A stretch of DNA of 64,000 nucleotides from Nereocystis luetkeana. Lineage: Eukaryota > Sar > Phaeophyceae > Laminariales > Laminariaceae. The stretch covers positions 2,155,501 to 2,219,500 of the forward strand of contig JARUPZ010000021.1 of NCBI GenBank assembly GCA_031213475.1, read 5' to 3'. Positions 44,930 through 55,369 of the stretch are shown here, piece by piece. Both the position numbers and the translations under genes were made by a program. Every line of letters starts with the position of its first letter. Position 1 is the first letter of the stretch. The notes below the pieces were generated by a model that ran no database searches, was not told where the DNA came from, and saw only the letters and a list, made by a program, of their open reading frames with translations.

Positions 44930-45922
44930 TTACCTCTTCCGTTTTGTGAACTCTCTCTGTAACCCTTCCGAACCACTGTCTTCCCTTTCTGATACATCTA
45001 CGTTCGCCTCTGCCCCCGCGTTGATTTCCTTCTCGAATTCTGCGTCGAGCGTTTCGTTGGCTGTGGGTGTTCCTAGCTTATCACGGTAATGCTCGACAAG
45101 TACTTCCTTTTTTCCCCTCGAACTACTAACCATTTTACCGTTCTGTGCTCTTAAGGTAGCTATTCCCGTGTCAGCCTCTCCTGCTTGTTTGCCCAGTATC
45201 CCTTTTATCCCTACCCACATCTGCTTCATCCCGCCCTCAAAGTCTTCATTCGTTTTATTCACTACGTCTTTCCATATCCCTTTCTGCTTCTTCTCTACCA
45301 TCTCTTTTACTTTCTTTCTAGCTATACATAATATTCCTCCCATCCTGTCGTAGTTTTGCTCGATGTATACCTTGCGTGTGCCTTTCTCCGTACTGTTATT
45401 AGCCTCTTTCACTTCTTCATCCCACCATTTTACTGCTCTGTTGCATACTATCAACTTTTTCCCTATTACTTTACTTGCTGTGGTCTTGACCAACTTCTCC
45501 CATCCTTCTATTATCCTAGTTCCTGCATCATCCCTCTCTATATCGTTCCTTGTTATACCTATTCTTTCCAATAGCTCGGAAAATTGCTCTGCATTTTTGG
45601 CTATCTCTTCTCGGAACTCTTCCCGTTTCTCTTCTACTTCTAGTTCATCTATTCTCCATCTGTGTAATTTCCTACCTCGTCTTTGTTTGATAGCTCTTGT
45701 CTGTCGACTGTCTGTCCATATTAGACAGTGATCCGTAGTTCCTGCGTCCGCTGCGCATACATGTAGTTCTGTTTCCTTCCCACTTCCGTTTTCTACTACT
45801 ACTATAAAGTCAAGGATAGAGCTTTCTCCTTTTTGTATGCACTGTCTAGTCCATTCCGGTTCTGCCTCTTTTACTCTGTCGTTCAACGTCTTCATCTCGT
45901 TGTGTTTGAGGAACTTCAACAT
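44930..45922 (-). CDS. LINE copy B endonuclease C-terminus and linker
   Basis: Open for about 330 codons, joining what is split in copy A. Carries AADAGTTDHCLIW and a Lys/Glu-rich linker to the RT. Upstream at 46,402-46,013 lies the endonuclease N-terminal part (GIQESWEKE, GAGGVGFLVKE). The GDFNS region between them is damaged. Confidence 0.8.
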   Translation of the reverse strand: MLKFLKHNEMKTLNDRVKEAEPEWTRQCIQKGESSILDFIVVVENGSGKETELHVCAADAGTTDHCLIWTDSRQTRAIKQRRGRKLHRWRIDELEVEEKREEFREEIAKNAEQFSELLERIGITRNDIERDDAGTRIIEGWEKLVKTTASKVIGKKLIVCNRAVKWWDEEVKEANNSTEKGTRKVYIEQNYDRMGGILCIARKKVKEMVEKKQKGIWKDVVNKTNEDFEGGMKQMWVGIKGILGKQAGEADTGIATLRAQNGKMVSSSRGKKEVLVEHYRDKLGTPTANETLDAEFEKEINAGAEANVDVSEREDSGSEGLQREFTKRKR

Positions 45923-47068
45923 ATCTTCCCCGTTCTGATTGTTCGTCGTCCGTTGTTCTCATTCAGTTTGCTTGCCTTTTCTTGGATTAATCTCCCACTA
46001 TTAATAGTACACTTATTCTTGCCTCTCATACTTATGTGCATCTGCTGCTAATTCTCCGGACTTCCTCTGTATATATTTTATCGTGTTCTTTGACTCTGGG
46101 GGCATATAGATGTTTCCTAGGAAGTAAAATTTCGCTCCCCGCTCCCCTGGTACCTTAATCCATATGCTTTCGTCGAACTTAGTGTCTTTGGTCTCCTCTA
46201 TTATGTCACACAGATATTCTTTGACTAGGAACCCCACGCCCCCCGCCCCCCTATTCTTGCTATTCTGTCCCTTCCTCTTCTTCCCTATCCATGCGTACTC
46301 TCCAACTTTGCATCCTATCTCCCCCCCCTCTTTCTCCCATGACTCTTGAATTCCAACTATGTCTAGGTCGCGCTTACTTGATTGTTCGGCAATTTCGATC
46401 ATTTAGCGCTCTTCCGTGGCGAACCCACATACGTTCCATGATCCTATTCTCAGCCTATTTTCCTTTTCACTATCCGCTCTAGTCTTACCTGTTGCCCCTT
46501 CTCCGTTGTCGCTACGAGTATTTCTGTCATCTCTTCTTTGAGCATTCTTTCCGTCTCCATTTCCGTTTTGTCTGTTTGTTCCACGCCCCTATGTTTCTCC
46601 CCCATTCCCTGTGAGCCACTTGCTGTTTCCTGCCTCCCCTTACCTTCGTTCACCCTAGGACTACGTCTTAGTTTCGCTATTCCATTAGCTATACATACTC
46701 TCCGTCCCTGTCTTCTAACCCATACCGACACTTTTTATGTCTCTATCCTCAGCCACTCCATGCTCGCTTTCGGCTTTATTTAGCGTGACTCGAAAGTGTT
46801 CTCCCTCTCGTTCTACAATTCCTATTGCGAAGCAGTACAGTCCTACTTCGCCGCGCTTCCTCTTGAACCCAATCCCCCGTCATGTCGCTAGGAACTCCAA
46901 ATATCAGTACTTTGCCCTGCCAATCTTTCTTGCTCCACCCACCCAGCCTCGTCGTCTTTCTCCTAATCTCTTCCGAGAATATCTCCAGCTTGTTTGTGTT
47001 CATAATGGTAGTGGGAAACGTTCAAGTTACTATTAAGAGGACTTCCCAATCCTAGTACTCGTTGGGGG

Positions 47069-47218
47069 ATGTGTACTCGATAGGAGAGATGTACTCGATC
47101 TCATGCATGGCCGTAGTCGTATGACCATAGACCCTCGCATCCCTACAATGCCGGGACGGAGCATATGTCGGGTTTTCACCGACCAGGCAGGCATTGCTTG
47201 CACCAAGCGCGAAACTCG
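47069..47218 (-). mobile_element. SINE-like element, truncated copy 3
   Basis: The sense 3' part runs from the GCTTGGTGCAAGCAATGCC region to TCGAGTACACAT, including the tandem GAGTACATCTCTCCTATC tail. Its 5' side joins 19 C (sense; G 47,221-47,239) and its 3' side joins a short CCCCC, then the 5' start of LINE copy B in the same orientation. Confidence 0.8.
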
Positions 47219-47467
47219 TTGGGGGGGGGGGGGGGGGGGTTACGTTTGGGCTCAAAATCATAGAATTATCTTACCGGTGGGGTCTCCCTCCTCTACATAA
47301 GAGAGGAAATACCCAATACACTTACGTGTGAAGCAATCTTATTACAAGAACGGGGGGGACGAGGAGCGTGACAGATAGATGCTCCTACCTGGTCGGGTAT
47401 CAGTGATGAGTGGCTCCCCCGCCAGAAAGGAACACTACCCAACACACTCATTTCTATCATAAATCAC

Positions 47468-47578
47468 CTATTACGGGGGGCCATAGTTAATAGGACCAAA
47501 TATTGTTAGTAAAAATGGTTAAATATATAGGTTTTTATGTATACCATAGGTCCTGTTAACTATGGTCCCCCGTAATAG
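47468..47578 (-). mobile_element. MITE family A, copy 6
   Basis: Excellent ends CTATTACGGGGGGCCATAG and CTATGGTCCCCCGTAATAG with TA on both sides. Interior in reverse orientation (AAATATTGTTAGTAAAAATG). Confidence 0.9.
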
Positions 47579-48600
47579 TGATAGAATGGGTTTGCCATTT
47601 TCTTCGTAACATGGGATAATGGTGCATCGGGACGCGCCTACGACATCATTGTATAATGTCCCTTGAAGACGATTTTTGGGGGGAGGCAGTTTCTATGTAG
47701 AGCTCTCCATCGCCCATGTTCGGAACATGTGCAAAAAAAGCGCGCACTCTCGTGTCTATACCGTGCGGCATAACTCAGGATCATCGGTAATATGCCAGCA
47801 ATATCGGCAAAAAAAAAAAATGTGTCGGGTTAAAAAAATAGCAAAATCCTCGCGTGCGCTCCACCATACCAGGCTGGTTTGTCGAGACCATCCGCACAAC
47901 GCGCCACAAATGTATCGCACACTGCAAGAAAAACAATCTCGGACGGCTCTCCCGTAGATATCCCCCAAGACCCCCACCAAAAAAGAGAGCTGTACAAAAG
48001 TAAGTCCCTACCCTATCGTTTGTACGCAGCTCTGCTTCTTCTACCCTCGGCTATCAAGCTTGTAGAAATATCATTTCACTTCTCGATAAAAGGGCCGTTT
48101 TACAGATAACAGGTACACGTAGAGTGGTGATCGCATGGATGAAGGAATGAGAAATGTCAGAAAACTGTTTTTTTTTCATCATGTCCAATAAAGAAAATTC
48201 CAGGGGCACCCCAGAAAAATTGACGGGTCAACGGTTCTATTTAGCGAGAAGTGTACGTCATCGCTGTAAACACCTACCTGAGCCAGCCCGTCGACTCGGC
48301 CGCGTAACCACGCGTCATTAATTCTGTAATAACGCTACAGTCTTTCCAACTTTGATCGACTTTGATCGACTATCACGTAATAATCCAAAAGTTTATTATA
48401 TCACCGCGCGACGGTTACCGCTCCGACTCCAAAACACTTGACAACGAACAGTAGTTTTACCGCTACTATTAATTTGACCTCCTGTTGGTAATTGCTATAC
48501 TACGCCATTGTTTACTGACAACAAACAGCAGTTACTACTACTGATACCTTGGTCTGTGGGCAATTGCTGTGTTACGCCATCGTGCCGCTACCACGATCGA
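47579..48600. other. Unannotated stretch
   Basis: No exon, RNA gene or repeat family was recognised. Includes a duplicated TTTGATCGAC near 48,352. Confidence 0.3.
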
Positions 48601-48944
48601 CAACGCCATGCCTCCCCCCGTGCGGAGGAGATCTAAAAAGCTATACCGGGCATATATTTATACATACAGTACACGCTTCATCAACAGCCAACCACTCACA
48701 ACGACGCCACTGCTCATCTACCTGGCATTCGCCACTAGCTTGGGGCAGGCCTGCCCTCTCCACCGCTCCACCCCTCCACCTCCCACAGAAGAAGCAGCCA
48801 CGGTGCTCTCCGACTAACAAGCCTAAATCGTTCTCGCGACCGCTCTGATACATCGACAATTGCGATGGGGGATGGGCTCCCCTCTCCCCTCCGCCATCCA
48901 ACGAAGCAGCAGCAACAGCAGCAGCGCCATCCACCGCAGCAGCA

Positions 48945-48984
<40 letters not shown>

Positions 48985-49800
48985 CAGCAGCAGGAGCAGC
49001 AGCAGGAGCAGCAGCAGCACCAGCACCAGCACCAGCAGCAGCAGCCGTGCCCCGTGAGGAACAAGCCTGCTTTTGTCCGCGCCGCCGCTCTCGTGTATCG
49101 ACTACCACGATGGGGGTGCGCCGCCCTTTCCACCCACCGCAGCAGCACCAGCAGCACCAGCAGCACCAGGACAACCAGCACCAGCAGCCCACCAGCACCA
49201 CCAGCAGACAAGAACGCCTCGAGCCTGGCTCTCCCATCAACGTTGACCAAGCAAGGAGACCGACCGCCTCCTACACGAAAACAAGACAGTTGAGGCCACA
49301 ACTACAGGCGTCGATGCGCCCAAAGAGATCGGTCTCCTGCATCTGATGACAATCTGGCCGGAGACGTAATCCCCGTTTGGGAATAATATTGAGAGCCCAG
49401 ACGGTGAATACATTCACGGCCGGAGTGGAAGCATCTTTGCGATCGAGAGCGTCTCCCAGAGTGTCTCTCGGCCGCCCATTCCATGGGGGAGAAGATGACT
49501 CCTTCGATCGAAACCCTCCACCATACCAACCTAGCCCAGTCAAGCCGACTCCTTCAATCGACTCCTCGTTTCTATTTTCCAAGTCACGGCGTCAAACATG
49601 ACTATCCTCGTCCGGGCACGGCAACTAACTTCGAGGCACGCGACGCCCACTGGAAAGCTAACGAACCAAACGCGCGCCAGCCAAACATAGCATGCAGGCA
49701 GCAGCAGCAGCACCACCACCACCACCACCACTACCACCCTCACCATTTACCTATCGACCAAAGGCTGCGCTAATGGTCTGCACGACAACGTTCCAGCAGC
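48601..49800 (+). repeat. CAG-rich region with imperfect duplication
   Basis: Long CAG run at about 48,905-49,045, a second CAGCACCAG run at 49,140-49,205 and CAG/CAC at 49,700-49,735. Sequence before the first run (CATCGACAATTGCGATGGGG) resembles that before the second (TATCGACTACCACGATGGGG), so the unit was duplicated. Several frames are open (poly-Gln, poly-Ala, poly-Ser). A plus frame ending near 49,601 (DDSFDRNPPPYQPSPVKPTP) looks protein-like, but no splice model is offered. Confidence 0.5.
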
Positions 49801-49859
49801 GTCCCCTCCTCACCCACCCCTGTCCTCTCCTCTTCATCCCTTAAGAATTACACCCAAGT

Positions 49860-50400
49860 TATTGGGTACAACTTCTTGGAATCAGTGTGGGGTCATTTTC
49901 GCACATGGGAAAGGGTTAAAAAGGCAAGGCCCCGAGCCCCTTCCTCCCCGACCTATCCTTCCTTCCCTCCGGCTTGCAAGGTGCCATTTGCGGGTCGATT
50001 TATCGTTTCCGCGCAGAAAATTCCGAAGAAAAATCCGAGAGGGTTGTGGTATTTTTTGGTATTCGTCGTTGGAAATTGCTTCTACAGTGCGGAAACTTCC
50101 GCAGAAAATTCCAAGAGGTTGAGGTATTCGTCGTCGCAAAATTCTTCTGCATGCCCACCGCAACTCTATTTCTGCCCGGAGCACACAATGTCCGACGGCC
50201 AGACGTCGGAAATACGAGTGCCATCACCCCCCCCCTCGCAACCCCCCCCCCCCCTCCCCCCCCCTCCGTGTACGCCTCCGGGCTGCCGTCATGTGTGCAA
50301 ACCCATCGTGTACACCCACCCCGGGTTCTGGGGCTCCTGCCCGCCTTCCGGCGACCGCACCTGGACCTGAATCCCTAAAAAGTACGCCTGCATCACCGGG
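49860..50400 (+). repeat. GCAGAAAATTCC repeats and C tracts
   Basis: TTCCGCGCAGAAAATTCCGA, CTTCCGCAGAAAATTCCAAG and GGTATTCGTCG occur twice to three times in 49,995-50,150. C runs lie at 50,227-50,264. A plus frame downstream of the C tract encodes PPGCRHVCKPIVYTHPGFWG and ends at a stop at 50,368; it may be a terminal exon but lacks a definite acceptor. Confidence 0.4.
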
Positions 50401-51058
50401 AAAACCAATGAAAAGCGGCGGAACAGAAAAAAAGGTTCATCCTTTTAGAGTAGCAGACCCGATTGGTAGCTATAGGGGTGCCCTAAGCCCTACTTCGAAA
50501 AATAAAAGGCCTCGCGCTGGCGGCCCCATGTAAACGTGCACTATTAATAGCCGGCGATTTCGCGAACAACTGAAGAAAAAAGAAACGGACACATGCGGTT
50601 TGAAAAATGAACAGCACCAACCGCACCAACCCAAACGCCCCGAACCCGAATTCCGCAGCGTCAGATTTTATCCCCTTTCAGTAAGAAGCCGGAGCGACAC
50701 ACACAGCTTTGCAAAAAATGAGTTTTCGAGGGAGCTTGTCGGACGCGACAACCAACCGTATATACACGAGAAAAAAAAAAAAAAAAACGAAACCCAACTC
50801 GTTTTTCTTCAAGCCCCAGACAGGGGTGGGGGGTTATTGACAAAATCAAGTAAACACAAGCTGAACAGAAACAAAAAAACAGGTTTGGATTTTATGTAAT
50901 TTATGACAAAAATCCCAACCCGTTACACGAACATTTAATTACGACGTGGTGGCGAGCGCGGAGACGTTTTCTCTGTTTTCATGCGTGTGCGTGTATTTCT
51001 GTGACAGCTCGTGCGTTTTTTCTTCTTCAAAATACATCCTGCCTGAGGTCGTGTGTAT
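50401..51058. other. Unannotated stretch
   Basis: A-rich runs near 50,770-50,790. Would lie downstream of the LOV exons. Nothing recognised. Confidence 0.3.
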
Positions 51059-51150
51059 CCCCTTTAGAACCGCAGTCCCGTTTTGGGGACAAACTGCTTG
51101 AAAGATGACTGGTTTGTCCCCAAAACGGGACTGCGGTTCTAAAAGGGTTA
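51059..51150. mobile_element. MITE family B, copy 4
   Basis: Near-perfect hairpin: arms CTTTAGAACCGCAGTCCCG and CGGGACTGCGGTTCTAAAAG around GTTTTGGGGACAAAC and its complement. Right end AAAGGGTTA. Confidence 0.9.
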
Positions 51151-51238
51151 CAACCCGTATCACGCGCGATCGAAGTATCGCATCACACACATACCGCTTG
51201 TTTTGCAAAAACACCACGACTTTTGACGAACATCCTCC

Positions 51239-51357
51239 ATCTCCCAGCTAGCTGCTGATATTGTACACCAAAAAAGTAAAGAACCCGTTTTTTGCTTGCA
51301 CCCGGGTATAATACATACCTGGTAGGCAACATAAGCCTCTCTTCCTAAACGACTCAC
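51239..51357 (-). CDS. Possible last beta strand of the LOV domain, reading disturbed
   Basis: Minus strand. At 51,278-51,261 a frame reads YFFGVQ, preceded by KKRVL, matching the last LOV strand (usually YFVGVQ, with the flavin-contacting Gln). It is one base out of frame with the main LOV exon. Three readings are possible: (1) a short intron from the GTGAGT donor at 51,357; (2) removal of 7 bases of a TACCAGGTA word (51,316-51,324 in complement), which restores one frame to YFFGVQ; (3) the T-rich stretch is only a polypyrimidine tract before the acceptor ATATCAG. The sequence alone cannot decide. Confidence 0.45.
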
Positions 51358-51504
51358 TAGGTTTCCCGACGCATCGAACAGCGGTGTTAAGAAGAACTGG
51401 TTGTGGAAGGTAGAGCCGTCCTTTTTATAGTTGAGCAGGCAGAGACACGCCTCTCGCTTCTCCTCGACTGCTGCTCGGATCTTAGAGATGTCCCCAGGAT
51501 CCGT
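51358..51504 (-). CDS. LOV (flavin-binding PAS) domain exon, C-terminal half
   Basis: On the minus strand, acceptor GAGTAG precedes 51,504 and donor GTGAGT follows 51,358. The exon is 147 bases, 49 codons, phase 0 to 0. It reads TDPGDISKIRAAVEEK, CLCLLNYKKDGSTFHNQFF, LTPLFDASGNL. In known LOV domains these are the helix after CRFLQG and strands G and H; the two Asn in LLNY and FHNQ are the flavin ring contacts (FHN replaces the usual FWN). LOV domains bind FMN and sense blue light. In stramenopile algae they occur in aureochromes and helmchromes. The partner exon with the photoactive Cys is at 53,253. Family membership beyond LOV cannot be told. Confidence 0.85.
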
Positions 51505-52250
51505 CTACTCGTTGCCTCGTTGTCCGTCGAACATTTTGGCCCAACCGCGCGGTTTTTATTGTTATTTTCGTCGCGTCGTTTTGTTTTTAACAGTTTTCAG
51601 TTTCCCGCGGTCGTTGCCGTGTCAAAATTCGGACAACGGAAATTGTGCATCGAGAATCAAGTTGGAGGCCGCCGACACCACAACATGTTTTTTTGTCGAT
51701 CGAATCAGGTACGCGCAAGGGGCGGGGGGGGGGGTGGGGCGGCGTACACCAGGAGTAGGCAAGAGAGGCGAAGAGGCGGAGACAGTCAGAGGATACACGA
51801 TAGTACGGGGGGGGGGGGGGCATACCAGCATACCAGCACAGCAATCGGAATCAAATAGTGTGTGCAAGCATACGGGAATATATACGAGTTAAGTTTTTTT
51901 GGGTCCATCGTGAGTTCTGACTGCTGTAGCCCCTCGTACTATTAACAGCGCTGGATGATATATCGAAGGAGAATCAATCGGGGTCAACGCGACACTGATA
52001 GGCACAAGAATAAACTGATACTCGAACGATTTCGATATCCGACGCATCGAAGGATTCGTTCATCATCGGCAAAAAGAACAGAGGAGTGCCAGACGCCGGA
52101 GCGAAAAACACCCTCGATACGATATGTCAAAAGTTCGGCAGTTTGACAGCAGGTATATCGGATAGTTCGAGTCGACCTCTAAACCTCAAGCACTGAGCAA
52201 ACACAAAAAGGAGGCAGGAGAACTCATCACTTCTCGCAATGACTACTGCT
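51505..52250. other. Putative LOV intron, left part
   Basis: Holds G runs at 51,724-51,734 and 51,807-51,820. Nothing coding recognised. Confidence 0.4.
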
Positions 52251-52254
52251 GTAG

Positions 52255-53230
52255 GTCGAATAATAGCAATCGTAACGGGAACGGGCACGGAGACGGTAAC
52301 AATGACGGAAACGGATGTGTACGAGTACGGTAACCGTAACAGAAACAGTAACTACAGCGGTAACGTCAACAGCAACGGTAGCGGTATCGGTAACGGTAGC
52401 AGTAACAGTAACGGAAACAGCAACAGTAACTGTGGCGGTAACGGTGATCATAACAGTGACGGTAACGGGTGTGTACGAGTGCAGCAGCCGCAACAGAAAC
52501 AGTAACTACAGCGGTAACGTCAACAGCAACGGTAGCGGTATCGGTAACGGTAGCAGTAACAGTAACGGAAACAGCAACAGTAACTGTAGCGGTAACGGTG
52601 ATGATAAGAGTGACGGTAACGGGTGTGTACGAGTGCAGCAGCCGCAACAGAAACAGGAATTACAGCGGAAACGTCAACAGCAACGGTAGCGGTAGCGGTA
52701 ACGGTATGAGAAACAGTAACAGCAACAGTAGCGGTAACTGTAACGGTAATGGTGATGATAAGAGTAACGGTAACGGGTGTGTGTACGAGTACAGTAACCG
52801 GAACAGTAACAGGAATTACAGCGGTAACGTCAACAGCAACGGTAGCGGCGGTAGCGGCAACAGAAACAGTAACAGCAACGGTAGCGGTAACGATAACAGT
52901 AACGGTAACGGGTGTGTACAAGCACGCTAACCGTAACAGGAGCAGTAACTATGGCGGTACCGTCAACAGCAACGGCAGCGGTAGCGGTAAAGGAAACAGA
53001 AACAGTAACGGTAACTGTAACGGCAGCGGTAACGGTAACGATCACAGTAGCGGTAACGGGCGTGTGCGCGTACGGTAACCGTAGCAGGAGCATCAACTAT
53101 GGCGGTACCGTCAACAGCAACGGTAGCGGAAACGGTAACAGAAACAGTAGCAGTAACAGCAACAGTAACGGTAACAATACCGGTAACGACAACAGTAACG
53201 GTAACGACTACGGTTACGGCAACGGTAAGA
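52255..53230 (+). repeat. GGTAAC hexamer satellite with about 150-bp higher-order units
   Basis: About 1 kb of degenerate 6-bp units (GGTAACG, AACAGT, AACGGTAGC). A marker GGGTGTGTACGAG recurs near 52,315, 52,469, 52,623, 52,776, 52,911 and 53,060, giving steps of about 154, 154, 153, 135 and 149. It lies inside the putative LOV intron. Frames crossing it are open on both strands because the unit is a multiple of three; they are not genes. Confidence 0.9.
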
Positions 53231-53252
53231 CCAGCCCAAAGCGCGACGTCAC

Positions 53253-53277
53253 CTTCGCCCCTTGCAGGAAGCGGCAG
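53253..53277 (-). CDS. Micro-exon with the LOV photoactive Cys motif
   Basis: On the minus strand, 24 bases encode CRFLQGAK, the LOV hallmark (usually NCRFLQG) containing the Cys that forms the flavin adduct. The donor GTGACG follows, and joining in phase 0 to the exon at 51,504 gives CRFLQGAK-TDP, the spacing known for CRFLQGPxTDP. An acceptor GGAGCAG immediately before leaves one C that would complete the expected Asn codon, so a 25-base micro-exon fits. Without that acceptor, the upstream residues (SPAWSS) do not match a LOV domain. The exon for the first half of the domain was not found. Confidence 0.65.
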
Positions 53278-53527
53278 CTGCTCCACGCCGGAGACCGAGC
53301 AGGGCACCAAAACCGACCAATCGCCGCGGAGCACAAGCGAAGCGGCCAGACCATCCCAACGCAACGCAACGCGACGCAGACGATCGGGGAGACGAAGAGC
53401 CGGAGAGATGACGGACGGGCGCGGTACGAAATCAGCACAGTTACCGCGTGGTGCACACAGCATCGCATATGCCAAGTTTTTTCCCCATTGGATTGAAACA
53501 GCAACATTGGCCTTTTTCCGAAACCAA

Positions 53528-53638
53528 GCCACGCGCCCAGACGTTGGAAGTGTCTCTATCAGGAGTAGGAACAGTGCTCCGTCTCGAAAGGGGTGCGTGG
53601 TCGATAGCCAAATAATTACGGCCAGCAACAAATGAGTA
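53528..53638 (+). mobile_element. LINE 3' fragment (copy D)
   Basis: Only about the last 110 bases are present (GTTGGAAGTGTCTCTATCAG, GCTCCGTCTCGAAAGGGGTG, CAGCAACAAATGAGTAC), followed by C-rich 53,641-53,653 and then SINE copy 4 in the same orientation. Confidence 0.85.
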
Positions 53639-53653
53639 CGCCCCCTCCCCCCC

Positions 53654-54163
53654 GTTATATATGTTATATACTGTAGATAGAGTTGGCGTCGATTGACAAG
53701 GACGCTGTAAATCATGCCGCTAACTACGTGAGCTAGACAACCAGAGTACCTTTTTTATTTTTTTCGGCGGTCGGTCATAGCTGGCGATCGAGTTATAGAT
53801 CATTTGTGCGGAATAGAGCACCTTTACTCTGCACAAGGGGAATGATCGCATCACCTATTGCTTATGGTAAGGTACCCACGAGGCAGCACATAGTACCCCC
53901 GTTGCTGTCTCTGGAAGTGGCCACACCGGAAAATGATTCAACTCCTTGAAACCGTCTGTCCTCCAAGTGCAAGTCCGCCTCGCAAGCGATTTTCTTAGTA
54001 GGATGCAGCTCATCCTTCGTACGACTCGCCGAACACCTTACCGCGCTTCGCGCTTGGTGCACGCAGTGTCTGCCTGGTCGGTGGAAACCCGACGTGCTCC
54101 GTCCCGGCATTGTAGCGACGAGAGTATATGGTCATACGTCTACGCCATGCATGAAATCGAGTA
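53654..54163 (+). mobile_element. SINE-like element, full-length copy 4
   Basis: A 510-bp sense copy, collinear with 12,288-12,800. The head GTTATATATGTT is followed by AGAGTTGGCGTCGATTG, CTACGTGAGCTAGACAACCAG, GAGCACCTTTACTCTGC, and the tail CGGCATTGTAGCGACGAG, CGCCATGCATG, ATCGAGTAC. C-rich sequence borders both ends (53,641-53,653 and 54,164-54,176). Confidence 0.85.
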
Positions 54164-54344
54164 CCCCCCCCTCCCCAGTATCGTTCACGACTTGGCCCAG
54201 TTTCGACAAGAAATTGTTGATAGTCAAACTAACTCCTCTATCACATCTTCATTCAACAAAAAAAATCCAGGCGGCCGGCGATAGGGCCAGGGTTTATAAG
54301 CAGGGTTGTTCACGGGACGGGTCAAACCCCGTGGGTCAGGGTAG

Positions 54345-54401
54345 GTCCGGTCGGGTCGGGTCGGGTAAGGTCCTTTACCGACCCGACCCGACCCGACCCG
54401 T
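54345..54401. repeat. GGGTC-repeat hairpin
   Basis: GGTCGGGTCGGGTCGGGTAAGG is answered at once by CCTTTACCGACCCGACCC and a further CGACCCG, giving an almost loopless stem of about 20 bp built of pentamer repeats. Confidence 0.85.
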
Positions 54402-54734
54402 GAGATTAAGCAAAATCCAGGCCCAAGTAGCGGATCGGGTTGTGACCCGTGAAGATCCCTACATGTACCACTTTTTTTTCTTTTTTTTTCTTTTTAGTCA
54501 TCACTTTTACTTTCCAGCCTAACTCGTAGGAGGGTTTACCCTCAGCGATCTTCTGGACAAGCCGTGGTCACAGGTGTCTACCCTTCTCCCCTCGGTACGG
54601 GCCTTTATTTTTTTGTCGCGCATAGGGCTCGGCCTTCCCACTGCTCGTCGATTTCAATCGAATGTGGTAGCTAACTCACGCTCTCGCGCTTTCCGCCAAT
54701 CAATTTCATTTATGCAAGAAAAAGTTCCCACGAG

Positions 54735-54810
54735 CATGCACTCGGTCAGACTCGAACCCACGAAATTGATCTTGATAGGCACGCGGACCACCTACCAAGC
54801 CACCGGGGAC
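54735..54810 (-). repeat. tRNA-derived sequence
   Basis: On the minus strand, A box TGGCTTGGTAGGTGG and B box GGGTTCGAGTCTGAC are spaced as in a tRNA, but the T and acceptor stems do not pair well. Likely a tRNA pseudogene or SINE head, similar in style to the one at 33,730-33,800. Confidence 0.45.
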
Positions 54811-54893
54811 GCCACTATGGGCAAAAATATAAGGACCGTGTATACATTTCATACGAATAGCAATCGGTCCTTATATTTCCGCCCACTGTGGTA
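54805..54893. mobile_element. MITE family E hairpin
   Basis: Arms GGGCAAAAATATAAGGACCG and CGGTCCTTATATTTCCGCCC enclose about 30 bases. A half copy (CGATCCTTATATATCCGCCC) lies at 56,795-56,815. Confidence 0.7.
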
Positions 54894-54995
54894 CATAGAT
54901 GGCCCTTTAACCACTGCATAAAGGACCCCACAACAAATTCCAAGTGATTTGCCCCAAAAACTATGGGTACATAACAGCGGTACTGAAAGTGGTTA

Positions 54996-55090
54996 TAACC
55001 CTTTTAGGGCCACAGCCCCGTTTTGGGACAAACTACTTAAAAATTGTGTGGAATGTCCCCAAAACGGGATTGCAGTTCTAAAAGGGTTAA
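54996..55090. mobile_element. MITE family B, copy 5
   Basis: Ends TAACCCTTTTAGGGCC and TCTAAAAGGGTTAA, with CCCGTTTTGGGAC and GTCCCCAAAACGGGA arms. TTAA is intact on the right. Confidence 0.85.
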
Positions 55091-55369
55091 AGTCAATTAT
55101 CACTCCGGTGGCCGTGAATATAGTCCCCGTTTAGAATATGAACATGAACATCAAATGTTGCTTATATTCTCGGCAAGAGTGGGACATCATTTCAACCATT
55201 TACTTACTCGAAGCCGGGCCAAGGTCTATGGTCCATACGTAGTCTATACACAGCCCGTACAGCTCCGCCCCCCCCCCTCCCCCCTATCGTCATCTCGCCC
55301 GCTTCCTCACTTTCTTCCCTCCACCTCCTCCTTCTCGTACCCCGTAAACCGAGCGAATCCGTCACTGCA

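Larger units (their letters stand above)
42838..47060 (-). mobile_element. LINE copy B (non-LTR retrotransposon, longest copy)
   Basis: About 4.2 kb on the minus strand, nearly identical to copy A but extending about 260 bp further 5', with an extra N-terminal ATG frame (47,003-46,776; MNTNKLEIFSEEIRR). Parts in sense order are N-terminal segment, AP-type endonuclease, linker, RT with FADD, finger (CPCGKAIESRTHIVGEC), then a 3' end AAATGAGTAC joined to C-rich sequence (G runs 42,820-42,832 on plus). The frame is broken between the RT part and the finger part and again in the endonuclease. Sense-strand SINE copy 3 lies just 5' of it. Confidence 0.95.

Noticed and set aside
48823-49301. Poly-Gln, poly-Ala or poly-Leu protein
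   Set aside because: Several frames on both strands are open only because of CAG repeats. No frame is favoured by flanking sequence or splice sites.
52963-53715. 250-codon minus-strand open frame
   Set aside because: Mostly the antisense of the GGTAAC satellite, whose 6-bp unit keeps any frame open. Only the CRFLQGAK piece in another frame is kept.
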